64,000 nt of DNA from Prunella strophiata. Its lineage: Eukaryota; Chordata; Aves; Passeriformes; Prunellidae. The notes under the pieces were generated by a model. It ran no database searches. It was not told the DNA's origin and saw only the letters and a program-made list of their open reading frames with translations. The position numbers were made by a program, and so were the translations under genes. Below are positions 59,433 to 64,000 of the stretch, piece by piece. Numbering within the stretch: position 1 is the stretch's first letter; each line of letters begins with the position of its first letter. Location of the stretch: the NCBI GenBank assembly GCA_036583965.1, contig JAZBQD010000034.1, positions 8,951,040-9,015,039 on the forward strand, read 5' to 3'.

Positions 59433-60371
59433 CATATTTCTGTGATTGGCATTTGCTTTTATTCTGACAGTACCATGTGCCCAAGTCCCCAGATCTTGTT
59501 CATGAGTGATGGAAAATAAAATGCTTGATTGATTCTGACACAGAGGGACCATCTGGGCAAGGCCTGAACTCAGAGTTGCAAAAGCCACATGAGGAAGTGA
59601 AATTCAAATACCATGCACCCCTGCCACTGCCACACACAGAGAATGACTTGAAAAGGCAGTGACAGCTCCAACAAAGCTGTTTGCACAGCAGAACACTGGG
59701 ATAGTCATCTGGGGAAAATTGGGGTGGAAAGGACTGAGCTTCAAGGTGCACTACAGATCAACTGTATGATTTTTGAACATGTAATTTGTTGCTATCATTC
59801 ATATGGATACTGCACTAGTCCTGAGACACTCTGTGCACACAGATTCATAAAGAAATTCTCTTTGCTGTGCCACAGTAAAAGATGCTGAAAGGCAAGATGG
59901 ATATAAACATATCAAAATGAGACAGAAGCCTGTGAAAGGTAAAATCCTCAGCCCCAGTCACTGACTAAATCACTACAAATAAAACCAGATTTTTCTGAGC
60001 CAATTCAAAGGTTCCTCTTTATTGCAAAGTAGCTTTGGTTCCACTCTTGCAGAATCCAATATCCTCATCTTTCCCTTGCTGTCTCTGATGATAGAGACTC
60101 TGTCACTTTGACACAAAGTTGGCATCAGCATTTTTCTCTGGAAAGACTTAACAAAACCACTCATCCTTTGCTCTCCATTTCCTGTCTATAAAGTAGAGCT
60201 AACACTGCTTGCCCTTCTGAGTTCCTTTCTCATATCCTCTTTTTTTTTCAATATTTTAGGGCAGAGATTTCCTCATTTTATGTCCTCTGCAGCATTAAAA
60301 CATAAACTAGCATCTATTCATGGTGAAAAATGAGGCTTAAAGGAAGAAAAAAGCTTCTCTTTTGGAAAGAG

Positions 60372-60406
60372 AGTAAAGTTGCACAGTAAAGTTGCACAGT
60401 AAAGTT
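60372..60406. repeat. 13-bp tandem repeat, 2.7 units
   Basis: AGTAAAGTTGCAC at 60372 and 60385, then AGTAAAGTT at 60398, all identical. Confidence 0.92.
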
Positions 60407-62611
60407 TTTGCTATTTTGCAGCATTTCAATAAGAAATTTTGAGTAATAAATGCACATTTTTGTGGTCTTGAAGTACCAGGCACTAGCATTACATTTACCA
60501 GACCAGGCTGGGAACACAAAGTATTTTTGCAATCCAAGTCCCAACCTTCTGTTCTTCCCTCCTTTCTAAAGGATTTTGTGTCTGCCATTCTCATGGGGAA
60601 ACAGTTTGTGACCTTGTTTTTTAGATGACACTTCCCACAGAAGTGGTTAAAACATTTCAGAGAGTAAATTTTTTTGGTTTGGGGGTTTTTGTTTGATTTT
60701 TTTTTTATGATTTCTATTCCTTTTAGAATGCAAATGCCTGGACATCACTTCAGTGAGGGCACTTGACAACAGCTGAATGGGAGTCAGCTCATACATGAAT
60801 TGTAACATGATGAAAAGTTGGCTGGCCCAGAATGATTTTGGGGGAATTCTATACTTTAGGGCTTTTAAAAATATTAACTCTTAAGAAGTTACAGTTTCCA
60901 AACTGCCCCATTTCCATTTCCTGTGTTTTTCTTGAATACAGAATGAGGAAAAAAATTTCCAAAACCCTGGAAATATGAGCCAAAGCTTTGTTTGCCATAA
61001 GTTCAGCCACAACATAAAATAAGCTCATAAAAAAGAGTGACATGCACCATAAATCTCAACTGCCTTTATAGAAAATAAAGCAAAGCTGTCACAGGGGTGA
61101 CATCACTGAGCACACAGGAAATGCAAAAATCTTTGCTGAAGTGCTGGTTTCAGTAAGTATTAGAATTCTATGTTGATTAAAATGTTGGGGAAACCTTTAG
61201 CCTAGCTCAGTCAGTGGCAGGGAAGGAGGGGGTAAATGAATAGGAAGCAGATAGTTTTTTTCCTTTTCAGCAGCAGTTAAGAACAAGAGAACCAGGTTAA
61301 AACAATCTCTGAGTTTCATATCCCCTCTGAACTGGGAAAACATTTGGCCATGAAGAGTCCAGTACAATGAAAATACCAACCACATGAGCAGTTTTTGAAT
61401 TTTCTTTATCCACTAATCCACCTGATTAAACTGTAGATCACTAACTGCACCTCTTGACCCACTATTTTTAGTAATCAGAATTATGGGTATGTTCCTTATC
61501 CACATCACCAAAAAGAGCTATTCCATCCCTGTTTGTTTCTTCATTCTCAACTCTCAGGTGACTTGGGATGGTGAATGTGTTTTTTCCAGTTGGCAGAAAC
61601 TCCCAAACCAAGTGGAAAAATCAAAGATTGAATATCTGGACATAGTGAATCCTGGAAAACACTGCTGCCAGCTCTTTAGTGAAACTGACCCACAGGTTGA
61701 ACTGAAGTCTGGGGCATTTTGCTCTCAAATCCCCAGCATTTGTTCATTATTCTTTTTGCCACAGACAAAATATGGGTATGATGGGGATTTTTTAGTGTGT
61801 AAGTTATCTATCTCTCTTGCTGACTGCTTTGCTGTTCACCCTTGATGAACATCCTCTGATGCTTATCTTTTTGATTTGCCTGCTGTTTATTTACAGATAT
61901 AGATTTGCTTCTCTCCCCTTCCAAGTAACCTTTGGAGCAAAGCTTTCAGTAAGGGATAGCCTGAGGTGGCTGAGCATACAGTCTTTTCTTCTCTGCTTGT
62001 TTAGTTGGGAGGACAGCAAAGAATGAACAGACCAAAGGTCAGCTCAGTTTACACAGCCTAAATACAGTATTATTTATCAACATCTCCTCTGAAGTCATCC
62101 AGGAGGCTTCTGAAGTCCTTCCTACCTTAGGGATGGGACTGCCAGAAGAATAGTAATGCTGAGATTACAAGGAAAAGAGGAAGAACAAGCAAAGGAAGAA
62201 GGTAATGGCAGCAGAAGAAAATAGAGCTGCAGAAATATTCATCAAAGGTTTAATAATTGATTCACAAGACAAAGTACTTTTCTATCTGGAGGGCCACTGA
62301 GATAAGCAGACACGAAGAGAAATAAAACCAATAAAGGTAAGTTATTGGGCCTTGAAATTTGTTACATATTCTCTTGTAAATCACAGGTTCTTTTTCTAAT
62401 ATCTGAAAGAGTCAGGACAGCATGGAGCTAAATATTAAATTTGTCGGAAAATCTGCAAACGCATTGGGAGAGGCTGGAAGGGAAATTTGGAGTAGTGGCA
62501 TGTTAAAGTAGATAAATAAAAAATCTAACTCTGGCTTTTGACAAGAGTAGGACACGTTTGTAAAGCTAAAGAATGAAAAAGGGAGGAATTGACCAAAGCC
62601 ACAGATTAATT

Positions 62612-62625
62612 CACACACACACACA
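62612..62625. repeat. (CA)7 microsatellite
   Basis: Seven perfect CA units. Confidence 0.92.
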
Positions 62626-64000
62626 TTTGACCAACTCCTAGAAGAAATATCCAGAGATTTTTAAACATAAACTCATTACGACCCCAAGCCATAAATTTCT
62701 GGAACTGAGGCTAACACAGTTCTGTGCTTGCCTCACTCTTCCATTCTTTTCTGACCAGGCCTCCTCACTGGACACTTGGACTTGACCAGTTGGGGCTTCA
62801 GTCTCACCCACTTCTTACACTATGTTGTTTTTAATCAGGGGAATGAGAAGGGACTTCATAACACAGATAAATGTGTCACTTACACCAAAATATTATAACA
62901 AGAAATGTAATTTTTAGTAGCCACTGAGCTGTGAAATACATTCTCACTAGAATGTGCACCACTGTACATGCCCAGGAGAGATTTGTTGGCACAGCTCCCT
63001 GTGCTGGAATCTAAACCAATACATGTATAGTTTTGCATTACATCCATTTCTAAAGAACATAGGTAGGTAAGCCAAAAACCCAAGTATTACTGTGATTGTT
63101 CTGGACATCTCCCAGTAATGTTGACAGAAGATTCCTCATTATATAGGAGGAAAGAAAAGTAAATCCTTTTGTTGCTGGGTAGTGGAGCTGAACAAATTAT
63201 TTCCAATGAATAATTTATCTGACTAAATGAGATGTTTTCTGCTTGTTGAAGACCAACAATCCCTCTAATATGTAAGTATTTTAGTATCTGAATGTCAGAC
63301 AACTCCTCTGAGTGTGAGGTGCCCATGAGCTGGTGGGGAGCAGCTCTCTGACAGAAGCAGCTTTCACTGGCTGAGCTCTGCATGAGGCCAACACAGCTTG
63401 GCTGAAGGACAAAAGTCTTCCCACCACATCCACAGGGGACTCCTTTGGACCAGCAGGTAGGATGGGCTTGGGGAGTGATTTTCATGAACACTGTTCTGGA
63501 TGGCTGAGCCTTCACAGCACTTCCAGCTTGCACATGTATAATTCAAGCCCTGTGAATAGCAGCTGTGACAGGCTGGGTAACTATTTGCAAAGAATCATAT
63601 TTTATTGGGAAATGATGATCTATTTTGATCCATCTGTACATTTTGATATGTTGCCAAATGAAGAATCGGGGCTGATCAAAAACATAAACAAAAGGTCTGG
63701 GCCAAGGCCCAATATTGGCATATATTTGAGACAGTTTAATTAACTACATAATAGTGATAATGTCTAGAAGTGCCTGAAGGACCAAACTCTGAAATGGCCC
63801 TTGGTCTTTCACTTTGTTGGGGGCTGGATTTGTTTCCTTTGAAGTTTGTGGAATTTTTCCCGGTGGGTTGCTGGGAACTCTTTGCTGGGTACTTATGGGT
63901 ACCTGGACCAAAACAAAAGAGGTGCCAAACACGAGTTTTGGGGCTGATGCTTCCTGATGGTGGCCATTGAGGCTCACCAATGACATGACACACTGCATCA

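Larger units (their letters stand above)
59433..64000. other. Non-coding, unique-looking DNA to the window edge
   Basis: No gene or transposable element recognised in 4.5 kb. Small repeats at 60372-60406 and 62612-62625 are listed separately, and a T-run lies at about 60694-60706. Frames of 120 (61483-61845 plus) and 148 codons (63087-63533 minus) are unassigned. The last 250 bp are open on both strands without a recognisable product and could be the edge of a repeat that continues outside the window. Confidence 0.45.

Noticed and set aside
59047..59588. Leu-Ser-Ser-Pro-rich and Arg-Gly-Glu-rich 'proteins'
   Set aside because: They are frame artefacts of the GGAGA repeat on the two strands.
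1..64000. tRNA genes, CRISPR arrays, bacterial operons, ribosome binding sites
   Set aside because: No tRNA B-box (GGTTCGAATCC-like), no regularly spaced direct repeats with unique spacers, and base composition and repeats point to a vertebrate nuclear genome.

Overview
This window looks like intergenic or deep intronic DNA from a bird, probably a neoavian such as a songbird. The DNA is AT-rich and CpG-poor. Dense young retroposons of the mammalian kind (L1, Alu/B1) are absent. The recognisable interspersed repeats are decayed CR1-family LINE pieces, one MIR-like SINE and one avian ERVL-type LTR fragment. Family names were assigned from remembered consensus features, not from a search.

I call no protein-coding gene, tRNA, rRNA or CpG island. 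The open frames are short, overlap on both strands and do not resemble proteins I know. The longest (268 codons, minus strand, 31734-32540) is unassigned. The tandem-repeat frame at 53844-54599 and the frames over the purine tract at 59181-59588 are by-products of repeats. A few places look like splice acceptors (for example 43182-43206) but have no coding support.

Layout. 1-7 kb: two CR1 reverse-transcriptase remnants in opposite orientation (965-1320 minus, 4075-4300 plus), a GT-rich tract, and an AT-rich stretch with a CRE/ATF-like site near 3640. 7-18.8 kb: featureless apart from homopolymers and an AAT microsatellite. 18.8-27.4 kb: a CR1 3' tail and two almost identical copies (98 and 113 bp) of an unidentified repeat 7.7 kb apart. 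27.4-38.6 kb: mostly unique sequence, the longest open frame, and another CR1 piece at 35765-36050. 39-39.6 kb: a 5'-truncated LTR followed about 45 bp later by a MIR-like SINE. 40-53 kb: mostly unique, with a perfect hairpin and a 50-bp tandem duplication near 41.6 kb. 53.4-54.2 kb: an orphan poly(A) with flanking direct repeats and a 45-bp minisatellite whose four full units are identical. 59.2-59.43 kb: a 229-bp uninterrupted purine strand built on GGAGA.

No genes act together here. The points of interest are repeat biology (the unknown repeat pair, the palindrome-bearing minisatellite, the long homopurine mirror) and a few candidate regulatory motifs. I did not find a convincing new biological system.
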